64,000 bases of DNA from Oxyruncus cristatus (lineage: Eukaryota; Chordata; Aves; Passeriformes; Cotingidae), in assembly GCA_013399855.1 (NCBI GenBank), contig VXAY01005017.1:491211-555210 (forward strand). The letters are read 5' to 3'. Each line of letters opens with the position of its first letter. Position 1 is the stretch's first letter. A model generated the notes under the pieces. It made no database searches. It was not told the origin of the DNA and worked only from the letters and a program-made list of their open reading frames with translations. Below, one piece after another: positions 1 to 13,579 of the stretch. A program made the position numbers and the translations under genes.

Positions 1-1749
1 ATTTGTAACTTGAGAAAAACCCGTCTACCAAGGAAAGAAAAACGAAAAAAGGAAAAGAAAAAATGGCATCAAAACCACAACCTGGAAGTATTGATTATAT
101 TATTTGAGGAAACCTCTTAATTATCATTCAAGAGATAGATAGATATGGTGGAAGTAAAGGAGGGTGACACACTACGTATAGATAACTGATGAGAGTTCAG
201 GCCATCTTCCAAAGCAAGAGTTTGGCTGGCTGTATATAGATACCTATAATTCCCACAAATAAAAAATATTGATCTCAGCAATCACACAGACAATTCTGAA
301 CCACCAAACTGAAAGAGAATTAGGTAACTAATTTCTATTAACAGTCTGAACCGAAGTTATACTCCTATTAAAAAGAATAAACCAAATCAAACCAAAAACA
401 CAGCAACCCCCCCCTTCCAAAAACAAACAAAAAAAAAACCTTAAAAAAAAAAAAAGAAGAAAAGATAAAAAAAAAGAAAAACCCACACCAGCTTAATCCT
501 GCACAACACTATATGCTGTGAACCATGGCAACACCAGCTGATGAAATCTGGTTATCCTGATGATCTTCTCAACTCCCATTAAAAAGTATTGAGGTTAATG
601 GGAATCTGGTAATGAAAAAAAATACCCAAACAGTGTTCTCTGAGATAGAGTAAAAAACTAAGGGGTCAGTAATGAAAGGAACTATGTGGAACTAAAGGAT
701 CTGAAATATTCCAATATTACATCTAAATCTGCATCATGTTTTCCCTTCAATTTAAAGAAAAAAATTAAAATGCTTTAAAAATAACTCCTCCTATATTTTC
801 CCATAAAACAGAGTAAAAATCTTTTTTCTTACTTGGTTTACATTTACATTCTTGCAGGAATTGAAAAAATTTCTATTTTGGGGAGATTATCTGTTTCATA
901 AAATATCATCTGCACAGGATATTTATTCAATCCTTTTATAAGAAGAGATTTGGCAGCTGAACATTATGTATGACAGACTTCTTTCACACCATCTGTTATC
1001 TGTAGCAAATCAGAAAGCATTTCTGCATTACTTTTTGTAACTGTGGGTACTGTTCAGAACACTTCAAAACAGTGTTTGCTGTTTTTTAGAGGAGAAATAG
1101 TGACAGAGGCCATTCAGTTCTGGGGCTTTAAAACTTTGTTCTTCAGGGATCCTGCTCAACAGTAGATTAGTTCACAGTGAGTCAGAAATTATAAAGGTTG
1201 CAGAATAGCGAAATAAAAATTTGTTTTCTCTTTCTAATCTACTCACTAACCCAATTGTCTTTCATGTGAGCTTCATTCACACAGAATGAAAACTAAGCTC
1301 AAGTGATGCATTGTAATAACTTCAGTTGCCCACACTGAACAATTTTTTCAGCTGTTGACTTTTGTCATCTGTTAGTCCAAACATTCATTGAAACCAAAAC
1401 TTTTACTTCACAATATGGGTACACTTCCTGGACTGCAGCTCACTTTTGAGTGAAGTTATAACATAAAACTATAAAACAGAAAAAATGAAAAAAAAAACAA
1501 CCAAAACAAAACAAATCCAACATTATTGTTATATTGGGCTTTTTTAGATTTCTGAGATATCTATTTGCTTAGTTTCAGGAAATTTGCTTCAGCTTCAGGA
1601 AATTCAACATCTGTTTCTTTCAATAACAAAAGTTATAAACACAAGTTTGAGGTGTAGAAATGATTTGGAAACAGATTTACCATTCTACTTGCATTCTTGC
1701 TACAGCACAAAACTACTACACAAACAGGAGTTCTTTAATCCTTGAAAGG
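1..1749. other. Unique non-coding stretch
   Basis: AT-rich sequence with no recognisable exon or repeat family. It includes an A-rich low-complexity patch at about 395-482 (C8 run, then A runs) and a smaller one at about 1483-1512. A short GATA run lies near 133-146. Nothing else seen. Confidence 0.6.
395..482. repeat. A-rich low-complexity patch
   Basis: A run of eight C is followed by A-rich sequence interrupted by single C, T and G bases. It looks like a decayed homopolymer or simple repeat. Any open frame through it would be compositional. Confidence 0.7.
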
Positions 1750-1940
1750 AATCACAGAATCATGTAATATCCTGGAAGGGACCCACAGTGAGTACTGAGT
1801 CCAGATCCTGGTCCTGCACAGGACAACCCCAAGAATCCCACCATGTGCCTTAGAGTATTGTCCAAACACTTGAATTCTTTCTTGACTTAACTCAAGCTTG
1901 GTCGTGGCTTTGTGCTGTGATCACTTGCCTGGGGAGGAGC
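1750..1940 (-). mobile_element. CR1 LINE 3'-end fragment
   Basis: Read on the minus strand this is the 3' untranslated end of a CR1 retrotransposon. On the plus strand it opens with AATCACAGAATCATG and continues through the block with CCTGCACAGGACA, AGAATCCCACCATGTG and AGAGTATTGTCCAAACACTT. The same blocks recur at 12840-12900 and 29800-29870. It ends near the GTGATCACTTGCCTGGGGAG block, consistent with the usual 5' truncation of CR1 copies. A small insertion-like difference lies near 1882-1905. Confidence 0.85.
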
Positions 1941-4578
1941 TAAAGCATGGCTCATGCTATTCTCACATAAGTCAAGATGAGAACGTAACATTTTCTGAAG
2001 CAAAAGTTACAACTAGGGAGGGAAATAAGTTCACTTTCTCCACCTTTGGTCCTTCTCTAAACATCTCATACTGCATCTTTCACTGTCCCAAAATCCCATT
2101 AAAATTTTCTACAGAATTTATTACACAAATCCAAAATGGCCTTCTTTCTCCATCCCATCATGAGTCCCATATCCCTTCAGGCAATTCAACGCTTCTCAAT
2201 CTTCAAGGCATTCTGTGATAAACTCCCCTCTTTCCCCTATGTTCCATCTTAGTGGGTTTCACACCAGGGACAACAGGCTAGTTATCTTTTTTGAGCCCTA
2301 TAAGTAGGAGAGTAACTGTGCTCTGCTTGCTCTCATTAAGATACAGCATCCCTCCAGTTAATATTTGCATTTTTGGTGATTAGTCTTTAATTATATTACT
2401 TACTAATTATAAGCTTTTATCCTTCTACAAATCAAGTTGATTAAACTGTGCTCTTTTTTTAAAGACTGACAGCAAATTAGTTGTTTTATGTTTCCTTCTC
2501 TTTCCTTCCTCACATTCATATCCCATTGATTCTTAATGCTGAGGGTCCCATTTGAGTTATAATTAGAAAATGTTCAATACTAAATCTCTTCTAAACCTAA
2601 GTAGTTTTTATTCTGCAAGTCAAAGTCCATGGGTTGTTTTTATACCTCCTAGTCCTTCTAAGTGAGACTTGGAAAGTGTAATGCCAGCTGGATTGTTCCC
2701 TAAATCTTGATAATAAAGTAATAAGAAACTTAGCAAGAACTCCCAAACGAGTCTAGCTTCCTTGACTTTTGAGTTCTTTAGAAGTTTTAATACGAATCTA
2801 ATTTCATAGCAATTCAGAAAGAGTAAAAACCCTTCAACGACATTACATTGAACAGAAGTAGACTTTTGAATCTATAGTTTAAAAGAAACACGATCATTCC
2901 TTGAAAGCAATGCAAATACTATCAACAAATTTTGTGTAACTTGTATAAAACAGATATATCAATGACAGCTTCAGAATTTAATTAAATACAGTGTTTTCTT
3001 ATGAAAAGCAATCTACAGATTCCTTTTGCATATTTGTTTCTCCTACAACTAGAGAAGCATCTGGATGCTATAGGCTGGCAACAAATTCTTTGAGATATAA
3101 TAGAAAATCTTATGAAGACTTCAAAAAGAGAAATTACAATTATAAGAGGCTGTTTCATGATACAGAAATGCCTGTAACTAAGGTTGCTTTTGGGTATCTA
3201 AACGCTCCCCCCCAAAAAAAAAGTTAACATTTTTTTCAAGCAGTATTTTCCTTTAACAATATTGTTTCATCCCCACAGGAATTCTGCCCTATAAATACTA
3301 TGAGTTTTTGTCTATCTACTGCCTTAGAAATACGTAATCCTTTTCATATGAGATTTCATATCCTGCAGTAGTATGTCTATTTTCTTTTCATTGCCCAGTT
3401 CTCTATTTTTATGCACACACTTCAATTACTTCTCTAGTCTTGACGAGCTTGCAAATTGAACTGTGGGCTGTCCTTTTACTATCTATACATGGAGCCAAAA
3501 TTATAATACAACTGGACTTCATTTTGAAAAAATATGTTTCACTCCATTATTCTGTGAGAATGAGGAAACTTTTTATTATTTCTATATCCAGGCTCTCATA
3601 CTCATTTAGTCTCACAGCTGCTCCTGTTCATGTTCCTAAGACAATCACTTCTCATTAGCAATTTTCATTTCAAACTGGCTTCCTCAGTGATTCTTCAACC
3701 CTTCTGTCCAAAAAAACTATTTGCTAAATCTACCTCTTATAAACTATATTCTCTAACTTATATATTCTTATATTTGTAGCATATTAAGTGTCTTTCACAC
3801 CTGAAAAATTAATTCATTCATATCCAAAAAAATTTTGTTTTTAAAATTATGGTCACATAATCTTAGACATATTTTATTAAAATTCCATAGGTTGACAATA
3901 ACTTCATATCAAAATAATTGAACCTCTGGAATGCTGTATCAAAAATTCCTCATTATAGATAACCAAGATACCATTATGACTTCTGGGAACACTCCAATCC
4001 AAAAAAATAGCATATAAAGGTATTTTTTTACTAATGGCATATTTTTTCCTTATTTCCTGAATACCTGAAAATTACTTACAACCATACACACAAACAGAAG
4101 CCTATGTCCCTCCAACTTTCACTGTAACAATTACTTTAAAAAAAAAAAAAATCTTCCTATTGCAGAACTGACATATACAATTTGAAGACTATCTTGTGAA
4201 ATATACAGTTCCAATAGCTATATTGTATATAATGGACTTTTTGAAAGTGAGATCTACAAAATACTTAGCCCATAAAACAAATCCAGTATTTAGTCATTAG
4301 TTAGTTTGATACCTATTTGCTAAAGACGAGTTATTATCTGTAGACTAATTGGTATCACGTATTTTAGATCTCACTTTTGTGACTGACTTTAAGCTGATCT
4401 GCAGCTTCTGTGTAACATTTAACAGTGCTGTAAAACCCATAATCAACCTTGCCATATTTCCAGGAAAAGCTAAGTCAACTAAAAAAAAAAACATTGCAGA
4501 TACAGTAAGCAACTTCCTAGTCTGAAGTCCGTAATCATCTAGAATTAGAAAGAAAATATAGCCATTGCACAGTTTCCA
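1941..4578. other. Unique non-coding stretch
   Basis: AT-rich sequence. The open frames of 72-106 codons here show no domain, repeat pattern or resemblance to a known family. Homopolymer runs occur near 3210-3222 (C then A) and 4138-4151 (A). I see no promoter, exon or mobile element. Confidence 0.55.
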
Positions 4579-5160
4579 TGGTTTAACCCCAGCTGTCAAC
4601 TAAGCCCCGCACAGCTGCTTAACTCACTCCCCCACAGTGGGATGGGGAGAGAATAGGAAGAGCAAAAGTGGGAAGACTTGTAGTCTGAGATAAAGACAGT
4701 TTAACAGGGAGAGCAAAAGCTGCATGCACAAGTAAAGCAAAACAAGGAATTCATTCACCACTTCCCATGGGCAGGCAGGTGTTCAGCCATACCCAGTAAA
4801 GCAGGACTGCATCACACATAACAGTGACTTGGGAAGACAAACACCACCAACTCTGGACATGTCCCCCCATTTTCCTTTTACTCCAACTATGCTGAACATG
4901 TTGCCATATGGTACGGAATATTCTTTTGGTCAGTTGGGGTTAGCTGTCCTAGCTGTGTCCCCTCCCAACTTCCCATGCTCTCCCTGCCTGATTTAGGGGG
5001 TGATGTGAGAAGCAGAAAAGGCCTTGACTCTGTGTAAGCACTGTTCAGCAGTAATGAAAACACCCCTGTGCTATCAACAATGTTCAGCACAAAACTTACA
5101 CATGGCTCCATACTAGCTACTATGAAGAAAATTGACTCTATCCCTGTCAAAACCAGCACA
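4579..5160 (-). mobile_element. Solo LTR of an avian ERVL-type endogenous retrovirus
   Basis: On the minus strand the element begins TGTGCTGGTTTTGACAGGGA and ends with GGGTTAAACCA, the characteristic termini of a common avian ERVL-type LTR family. The internal blocks ACAGCTAGGACAGCTAACCC and ACCATATGGCAACATG are shared with the plus-strand copies at 21998-22548 and 48486-49081. Where those copies have AATAAA, this one has a changed sequence (CAGCATAGTTGG on the minus strand), so its canonical polyadenylation signal is lost. No internal retroviral genes adjoin it, and no convincing target-site duplication was found. That fits an old solo LTR. Confidence 0.85.
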
Positions 5161-5857
5161 ACACTGTGAGAAAATGCTGATGAATGCCAGGAATTTGTTC
5201 TGACTACCCAAAGAATCAATATTTTGAACTCATACCTCATCTCCTACAGCTAACAGGACTCATAATGACAGTTACCTTTTTCACATAAGTCAGTCCTGGC
5301 ACTCACATCCCATTTGTAAATCTGTGGATTTCAGATGACTTTTTATAGATAATTCTTCCTCCCAATATTTGTAAGTGAACAATAGGGAAGCCTGGCAGGT
5401 TCTTGTAGCATGATTGCAGATATGATCTTGTTCATCTAGAGGGGATCTGGTTCAGCTCACAGGCGTATCTTAGCAAAAGAGCAGCAAAAAAAGTTGCTAC
5501 AGCAGCAGTCTTTTTTTCAAAGCTGGTACTAGGAAGGTTTTGCAGCTGGAATATAAATCAGTGTTTGGAGACCACCAGAATAGATCTGTACAGCTGGCTA
5601 AATGAAGTGGACATTTTTTGATTAAAGATATTGAGACAAATCCCAGTCCCTAACACAGAAGTACAATTTCAGAGCTTAGTTGTTCCTCATTTTCCCTTAC
5701 GTAAAAAACAAGTGAATAATAAACATACGTTCTTGAAATACTTGTTTTGAAATATTATTTTCTGATTTTTAATCAATTTCCAGATGCATTCCCTTTTATA
5801 AGTCAACTCACAAAAGCCTGAGTAACATTCAATTACTGCAGAATGAAGATCATTGAG
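5161..5857. other. Unique non-coding stretch
   Basis: Sequence between an LTR and a CR1. No open frame with recognisable content, no RNA gene and no repeat was seen. Confidence 0.5.
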
Positions 5858-6834
5858 ACATAGAATGTTAAGGGGTTGGAATGGACCTTAAAAATCATCT
5901 AGTCCCAACCCCTCTGTCATGGGCAGGGACACTGCCCACTAGACTGGGTTGCTCAAGGCCTTATCCAACCTGGTTTTGAACATTGCCAGGGTTGGGGTAC
6001 CCATAAGCCTCCCTGGGCAACCAGTGTTTCCAGTGTCTCACCACCCTCAGGGTAAAAATTTCTTCCTAATAGCTAACTTAAATTTCTCCTCTTTCAATTT
6101 TTATCCATTACTTCTTGGCCTATCGTTACAGTTAGTGATGGAGGGTCCCTCTCTGGCTTCCTTGTAGACTCCCTTCAGATACTGAGATGTTGCTATGAGT
6201 TCTTGATTCAACCTTCTCTTCTTCAGGCTGAACAACCACAACTTTCACAGCCTGTCCTGTAGAAGAAGTGCTCCAGTCCTCTTACCAGCTTTGTGACCCT
6301 CCTCTGGGCTTGATCCAACAGTTTCATATCTTTCTCACATTGGCGACACCGAAGTGTACACAGTACTCCAGGTGGCTTCTCATAAGAGCAGAAGAGAGGG
6401 GGAGAATCATCTCCTTCAGCCTGCTGGCCACACTCCTTTCGATGCTGCCCAGGATTCATTTTGACTCTCTGGGCTGTGAGCACACACTGCCAGCTCAGGC
6501 TTAGTTTTTCATCAGCCATCACCTTTAATTCTTTCTCCGCAGGGCTGCTCTCAATCACTTCTCCACCCAACCTGTAGGCGTGCCTGGGATTGTCATGATC
6601 CCGGTGTAGGACCTTGCACTTCTCTTTGTTGAACTTCCTAAGGTTTGCATTGGTCTGTCTCTCAAGCCTGTCAAGGTCCCTCTGGATGGCAGCCCTTCCC
6701 TCCAGTGTGTTGACTGCACCACATAGTTTGGTGTTGTTGGCAGATTTGCTGGGGGTGCACTCGATCCCACTGTCCACGTCACTGACAAAGATGTTGAACA
6801 CTATCTTATCCTGAGAGACATCACTCTTCACTGG
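5858..6834 (-). mobile_element. CR1 LINE, 5'-truncated, with RT remnant
   Basis: A minus-strand CR1 retrotransposon of about 980 bp. The plus strand opens with ACATAGAATG followed by GGGGTTGGAATGGACCTTAA, the 3' end of a CR1 subfamily. Blocks such as GGGCAGGGACACTGCCCACT and CTCCTCTGGGCTTGATCCAA follow. The upstream part, read on the minus strand, encodes the last third of the ORF2 reverse transcriptase (see 6223-6831). The copy stops near 6834 within the RT region, which is typical 5' truncation. The 3' tail carries only one recognisable octamer. It belongs to a different CR1 subfamily from the copy at 44336-44818, judging by the 3' end. Confidence 0.92.
6223..6831 (-). pseudogene. CR1 ORF2 reverse transcriptase C-terminal remnant
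   Basis: A 202-codon open frame inside the CR1 at 5858-6834. It matches the late RT and C-terminal part of CR1 ORF2. FNIFVSDVDSGIECTPSKS corresponds to the segment leading to the catalytic box, EGRAAIQRDLDRLERQ follows it, and CEKDMKLLDQAQRRVTKLVRG lies near the end. In functional CR1 the catalytic box reads FADD. Here it is SANN, so both catalytic aspartates are gone and the enzyme cannot work. The frame is a chance survival in a decayed copy, not a host gene, and its methionine has no significance. In intact elements this protein copies CR1 RNA into DNA at a nicked target. Confidence 0.88.
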
Positions 6835-9800
6835 ATGGAGTGTCTGAATATTCTGGTCATTCCCGTTAAAAGTTTAGTTTTAAAGACTTCCTACTTGCTT
6901 TCCTTTCATCACCTTTTAAGCCATCCTCTTAGGATCAAGAGCTAAAATTCTGAAGCTGATACCTAGTTATAGGAAATCAAGTCTTTACTTCAGCTGCTAA
7001 AGGACCAGACATTTTCCTAAATGCAGAGAATCCAAAGCTCTGTAGGCAGGGAAATTCAGTCCAGTTATTCTGCTACCTAAACAGATTGGAAGGCCTATTA
7101 CTTAAACAAAAATATTCAAATGCAGATGGCTAAGCAGCATCAGGTCTAAAATTTCAGTTCTTTTATCTCCCTAAGCTTCCACCAACATCAAACAGAAGTC
7201 TGGGTCAATATGAATCACAAAAACTGTCCCTTCATATTCATTTGGCCTGAAATTCAGTTACCTTTTAATCCAAACTTCTAGGGCAAGCTGCACATGTACT
7301 GGTGTCAGGAAGTAAGCTACACATTTCATACTGTTATACAAGCTGCAATAAGGTAAAAGATTCCCGGAAAGAACAGACATTACATTTTAGGAGTCTTGAA
7401 GTAACAATCTCTGAAATATCAAAGATGTAATCTTTACTGCAAAACTGGCATATAAACAGTGGACATTAGGAAGTGATTTGTCTCTCCTTAAAAGTTAATT
7501 TCATATAATTAGAGAAGTCTCCAATCATTTAAAAGGGGGCATTCATTTTCTTAAGAGAAACAGTGTGAAAGAATAAAGTTTCTATTTGAGGGAGGGCTAT
7601 AAGAAGAAATTAGATTTTTTAAATTGGTTTATTTTCACTAAAATCAGTGAAATAATTGGTTTCCCTTCATTAGAATGCATACTTTTTTTTTTTTTTTAAA
7701 GGCTGTAAGTATTTCTTAGAATACAGAAGGTGGTGCAGCCTTGCACACAAATCTGTCTTCCAACAAAACTTGTGTTTTGAAGGAGGCTTAACACCTTCCC
7801 AGGGTGTGGATCCTCAGCCTTGCAGAGATTGCTGGAACCCATCTAGTTCTCAAATTGCTGCTTCCTGTTGCCCATTATTACAACCTCATAAGCATGAACA
7901 ACACTGCTCAGGAGTACCAAGATCAAGGGTGATTGTATGTCTCCGAGGTCTCAGAGACCCGTGGAAAACTCTCAATCAAATCAAGGAGAAAAGATACAGA
8001 AGGAACAGGTATATGTGGTCTGTGAATGCATGACTCTGCAGGTGGCAAAGGGCTTTAGCTTCTATAAACCCATAATGATCTTTAAAGAGCAGACTGCTGG
8101 CAAGGAACAGATTTGATACCTGACAAAAATGGGGCAACAAATCAGAAAAGCAAGATGGAATAGTTTTTGTGAATGGAGTTGTGAGACAGATGGATATAAG
8201 ATTTTTAGGAAGAAAGGAAGAAACATGATTGCATTTTACCTTAAGGAACAAAAAGAATATATGGAGCTTTCCTGTTGAATGATGGTCTGAAACAGGATAT
8301 ATGAAAAGTCAAAGAGAGATATGTTAAGGAATGACTGTGGCAGCTACCCAAAAAGTAGAATAAAATAGAATAAGCATTGCTCAAAATAGATAAGAATTAT
8401 TCAGACATCTGGGAGGTGCTCTAGTAACAAGTCTTCATTCTCACAGAGGACTTGAACCAGTTTGAGATCTATTGAGAAATTCAACACTGTGAAACACACC
8501 TAATACAAAAGGTTTCAGAAGTGCATTGGGGATTTTTTTTTTTTTTTCACCCCCAAGAAAGTATGGGATAGACCAGACAGGAACGTGCTTTACTACATAC
8601 CAAGAACTGGTTAGGGATATGATTGTCTTTGACAATCTATGCTGGTGTAACCTGCAGAGGAAAGGATTAAAGATCCTGAGGTAAGACAGGGAAGCAAGCA
8701 GAAGGAGAAAGCCCAGACTTCAGAATAACTGTTTTCAGTCTATTTAGGGAACTGCTGGCAGGATTTCATAGATTGTTGCCCAGAGGATAGAGGAGCTCGT
8801 GAAGTCTGATTAACTTCAAGGGTAGCCTCCATAAAGCACAAAGATGATCAAAAAAAGTGAGTCAAGTTTTGAATTGAATGATCTAAATGCAAGAAAATAA
8901 GCAGTCATAGCAAACAGTGTCCAGGCAGGATAAAGAACCCCAACTAAGCTCAAATGCAAGAAGATAGGCTCAGAGAAGTGGAGGTAGCAACATATTTATT
9001 ACAAAGAAGAGCTCTAGGAGCATTTGAAAGACCAGTGTTTCACTGGACTTAAAACTGGAAGGATAAGTGAGGGGTAATGGGAAGGTACCAGTGTACACTG
9101 GAGCAAAAGGAAAGCCAGGAAAAGCTTTGCTTCATTACTGGATTACCCACCCCACCGACTACTGAGCCAAAGACTCATGTATTTGGTCTCTCTTTTGCCT
9201 GCAGGTTTATTGTGGCAATCTGGTGTCCCAAGTCTATGTGCTTGGTGGCAATTTGGAGAGGAAGGGTGTGATCAGAAAAAAGATTAGTCAGAGGCTGCTT
9301 GAATAAGATAAGCATGTAGTGCTCCAAAGTAGCTAACCAAATATTTGTTGTTGCAGAATTACCTGGCTAAAGTCATCATGAAGCTGTTTCGTCAGCTTGG
9401 AAAGACTGCCGTGAAGATACTTTCAGAATTAGAAAAAGCAACTAGAAAAAGATTAATATTATGTCCCAAAGAGGGGATGGAGAAGGTTATGGGAAACTGA
9501 AGTCAGCCATACCTCCATCCCCAAAATCGCAGGTGCTCTTAAAGCAATGTCCAGGCTCATGAAGGGCATGGAAGCAGCCTGCACAGATTTACCGAGCAAG
9601 AATCCTGTATCGGACTAACCTTATTACTTTGTGTGACAAAAACTAAATTCAGCAATACTAGAACAAAATAATTGAAAATAGATAAACAGTCTCTGACAAT
9701 GAGTAGAATCAAAATAAACACTTCCATAAGCGTGCTCTCTAATCTCCAAATTATCCTTGACAAAAATGTCCTCAAATTCCTTATTTCTAACTCAAATACC

Positions 9801-12800
9801 ATCTTCTTGCTTAAATCCCACAATATCGTTCTAGTTTGCCATAATCTATATCAGTCATTACAACAGAATCAGGACAAATGTCTTACAATAACCAAAATGT
9901 TAGTGTTTACATGCCAACAATTCATATGCTGGAGCTTGTCTCAAACACCTTTTCTCCCTCAAAGAAAAATAACAGGATAACATAGCACTAGAAAACCTAC
10001 TTAGCATTAAGATCTAGTTTCTATTTGCTCAGTACTTTCAGACATATGATCTCCAGGTTTGCTTATTTTCAAGGACTAGTCAATTTGTAAGTAATACTTT
10101 TTCAAAACTGGCTCAGATTCTGTCCTTGTGTAAAGTATTAAATTACAAGTATTATTAGGTCTCCACAATCAAGCTGAGTGTGCATCAGGTTGCATAGCAT
10201 TCTAGAGGACAAGATACCCAGCCTTCTCACCCAAATGATTTTCAGCACCTGAAATTTTCAGGTATTTCCTTCCATTTCAGCTGCTGTCATTTCACTATCC
10301 AGTCTCCTTGTTTCAAGTTCAATGTCACCACCAGTCTTAAAAAAATAAAGTTACTTTCAACTCAAAACCATGAACTCATTCTAGACAAACTTTTCTCCTC
10401 CTCACTTTGCTTTGACCATGTGGCTAGGGATACTTAAAAATAAGTAAAGTTCAGGAGTAAAGAGGCCTTGCAAAGTAGCTCTTCTAACTATCTTTCATCA
10501 TTTTATATTTGAACATTGATAACACAAGTTTTGATACCCTAGAATTCACACAGTGTGCAAAAGTAAATAAGAAAAGTAATTCAAAAGGTTCTTTTCTGGA
10601 TCTCACAAGTTTCCACAGCATGGGATTTTTCTGCAAGTGGTCCCTCATTTCTCCATAACAGAGCATGGATACAGGCAGTTGTTGCAGTCAGGATGCTCTC
10701 AAACTTTGCCTTGACTAATTTGCAGCCAACCTACACAAACCTGTAACCACAAGCTGGGCACAGAAGCAGATGTTCCAAGACTCCTCAGCATACCATTATG
10801 TGAGCATCCACTCTCCACCATCTTCATTCCCAGCTTCCTCTGTTTTCAACTCAGGGTGCACACACAGGCTGTTAAACTTGCTCTGGCAAGATGAGAATGG
10901 GGAGGCAGACACCACATGGCACCCTCTCCTTTTCCTCTTGCCTCAGGCTGCAGGGCCAGGACATATGTATGGACTTTGATGGGCTGGGTACAGTTTTGGT
11001 GCCCAGTGGAGTTTCTCTCCCACCCCAGGCATTTCATCATTATCAATCAGCTGGAAGTGGTTTCCCCCAACACAAAACACTTTGTGCCTCCACTGGACAC
11101 TGCAGCTGCCTTCTGCTACTCACATATTGTTGTACATTAGGACTGATTGTGTATCAAGACCCCAAGAACATGGAGAACTTGTCTAGTTGGAAAGTCTTTC
11201 CATATACAACTTGAAAGCCTCTAATTTCTTAGTCTTCGGGTTCAGTAGACTCCATGGTTAATGATATATTTAATACTACATGTGAAGCTGCCCCAGATGT
11301 TTTCCAAAGTGCTTTGACTCATTACACTATACATGCAGGTTATCCTGCACCTTCTTATCTTTAAAGTAACTCCAAGTAAATTTTAAGAGTTTCTCCCCAT
11401 ATATCAGAACAAGGGCTTCACATACGACTAAGTTCATCCATTTCCAATCCCCAAATAAGTGTGTACCTGTTAATGAGACACTTGGAGTTAATAATGTCTC
11501 AGACTTTTAGGGCTGGCTTCAATTAGCACCAACATAGGAAAGGAGAACTAAGACAAGGAAAGAGGCATCACTTGCTATTTACCATCTGGGCAAAACAGAT
11601 TCAAATAAGGAAATTTATTACATCTGAGGAGAGAGAACCTTTTCCGACATAGAAAAAGTCAGTCTGAATGTGATTGTGAGCTGTGGATTGAATGGAAAGA
11701 ACTCTGCCAGAAAAAGCCTTACATCTGACATCATTAGCTTTTTCAGAGTAGAAGAGATTGTTATACTTGTAACAAAAGAAACAAAACATTTGTCACCTTT
11801 ATAAAGATATTTAAAATTATTTAGAGAATCAGCAATATGCACATATCAAGGAGTATCAGGGGACAAACTATTGCTCACAATACTGGAAGTACAAAGATAT
11901 GGTATAATTTGAATAGTGTTTTCTGACGTCAAATTGTTTTCATGGAGAGTCTTACTGTGACTACTTATTTAACCCTCACCCAGTGTGAGAAGAATCACAT
12001 TGGGATAACGTGATTCAGGAGTAAAATGGTCTAAAGGCAATATATGCATTTTGAATGCTTTCCCACACAATGGAAAGATTAGAAGAAAAGTGCTCTGACC
12101 AGTAAGAGAGTAAGCTTTGTTAGTAGTTTTCAATGTAACAGCAGAATATGATTTCATTATTTTCCAACTCAGAAAGCAGTGTTTATGCCTGAAAAGAGGC
12201 ATTGCCAGATATTCAAATATCTCTCTGAATTTCATCTGACAAACATTTGAAGTCCTTGAAACTCTTATTTATACACACAGCTGTGATGCAATTACAGTGG
12301 TTATGCAAAATATAATAAAAAAAAAAAAGACAGTTATAGCAAAAAACATGTACTGGAGAACATATTCTATCTATGTAGGATTTCCAAGCTGTCATTCCTA
12401 CAAAAAAGACTTTTCCAGATCTCCACCATTGGTCAGAAGTGCTATCCAATTTCTGAGAAAGAAAAGGTTCAAGAAAGCAAAAGAACATTCAGAGGCAGCA
12501 CCATAACTGAATTTTTCCTTTAAAGAAAAATATGCATGGACCGTCTCTGTGGTATTGATTTAACATTTTTCATTTATGACTAAGTCTTCTTTTTATGTTT
12601 CCTTCTTCCACTTTTTTTGATTTGCATTTGAGTACACAGAAGTTTTCATTTTTATGTCTCTCTAATTGAAGAGTATTGATCTGGTACAGCTGTAACAGTG
12701 ATTTAGTCCTCTTACTTTTTAAAAACTTTTCACTGCACCAGTTTAAGTGTGTTTCCTGCTCCTATACCATTTAAATGAATGCGTGATAAAAAATTTGTCT

Positions 12801-12811
12801 TAATCTTTGGT
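6835..12811. other. Long unique non-coding stretch
   Basis: About 6 kb without a gene or mobile element that I can recognise. T homopolymers lie near 7683-7698 and 8529-8546. Several overlapping frames of 66-107 codons at 10770-11214 lie in a locally more GC-rich patch, but none shows a domain or splice-bounded exon. An A run at about 12317-12329 interrupts otherwise unremarkable sequence. Confidence 0.5.
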
Positions 12812-12860
12812 CAATGGAATCAAGTCCAGCTCTTGGCTCTGCACAGGACGGCCCCAAGAA

Positions 12861-13391
12861 TCACACCACATTCCTGAGAGTGTTGTGGAAACATTTACTG
12901 AACTCTTTCAGGATCAGTAATGTGACTATTTCCCTGGGGAGCCTGTTCCAGTGCCTAACCATCTTCTGAGTGAAGAACCTTTTTCTAATATCTAACTTAA
13001 TGCTTAAGGAATGCTTGCACAGCATTCCTTTCACTTGGGTCCTATAACTGATCACCAGAGAGAAGAGATTGGTACCTGCCCTTTCTCTACCCCTTGTGAG
13101 GAAGCTGTAGACTTCTATAAGGTCTCCCCTCAGCCTCTTTTTCCCTGGGCCGAACAAGCCAAGTGACATCAGCAACTCCTCATATGGCTTTCCCTCAAGG
13201 ACCTTCACCATCATTTTAGACTTCCTTTGGACTCTTCCTAACAGTTCTCTAACTTCCTTCTGCACAAAGGACTTGAGGTGAAGTCTCACCAGTGCAGAGC
13301 AGAGCGGGACAATCCCCTCCCTTGACTGGCTGGTGATGCTTTGCCTGATGCCCCCCCGGGACACGATTGGCCCTCCTGGCTGCCAGGGCAC
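12861..13391 (-). pseudogene. CR1 ORF2 C-terminal remnant
   Basis: A 176-codon open frame inside the CR1 at 12812-13812. It contains the CR1 ORF2 C-terminal blocks ITSQSREGIVPLCSALVRLH, KKRLRGDLIEVYSFLTRG and LDIRKRFFTQKMVRHWNRLP, followed by the short tail ending near LRNVV. These are the thumb and C-terminal parts downstream of the RT catalytic site. The catalytic palm is not present, so the frame encodes no enzyme. The first methionine is accidental. It is one of the longest frames in the window and could be mistaken for a host gene, but every block is CR1. Confidence 0.88.
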
Positions 13392-13579
13392 TGCTGACTC
13401 ATATACAACTTGCCATAGACCAGGACCCCCAGGTCCCTTTCCATGGTACTGTTTTCCAGCATGTCATTCCCCAGTCTGTCCCTACATCCAGGGTTGCACC
13501 ATTCCAGGTGCAAAATCCACTACTTTCCCTTGTTGAACTTCATATGGTTAGTAATTCCAACACCTCTATTATGTGCAAT

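Noticed and set aside
10770..11214. Cluster of overlapping frames on both strands in a locally GC-richer patch
   Set aside because: No frame shows family similarity or a convincing exon structure; a GC-rich patch lowers stop frequency by itself.
12861..13391. 176-codon frame as a host gene
   Set aside because: Every recognisable block is CR1 ORF2 C-terminus; annotated as a transposon remnant.
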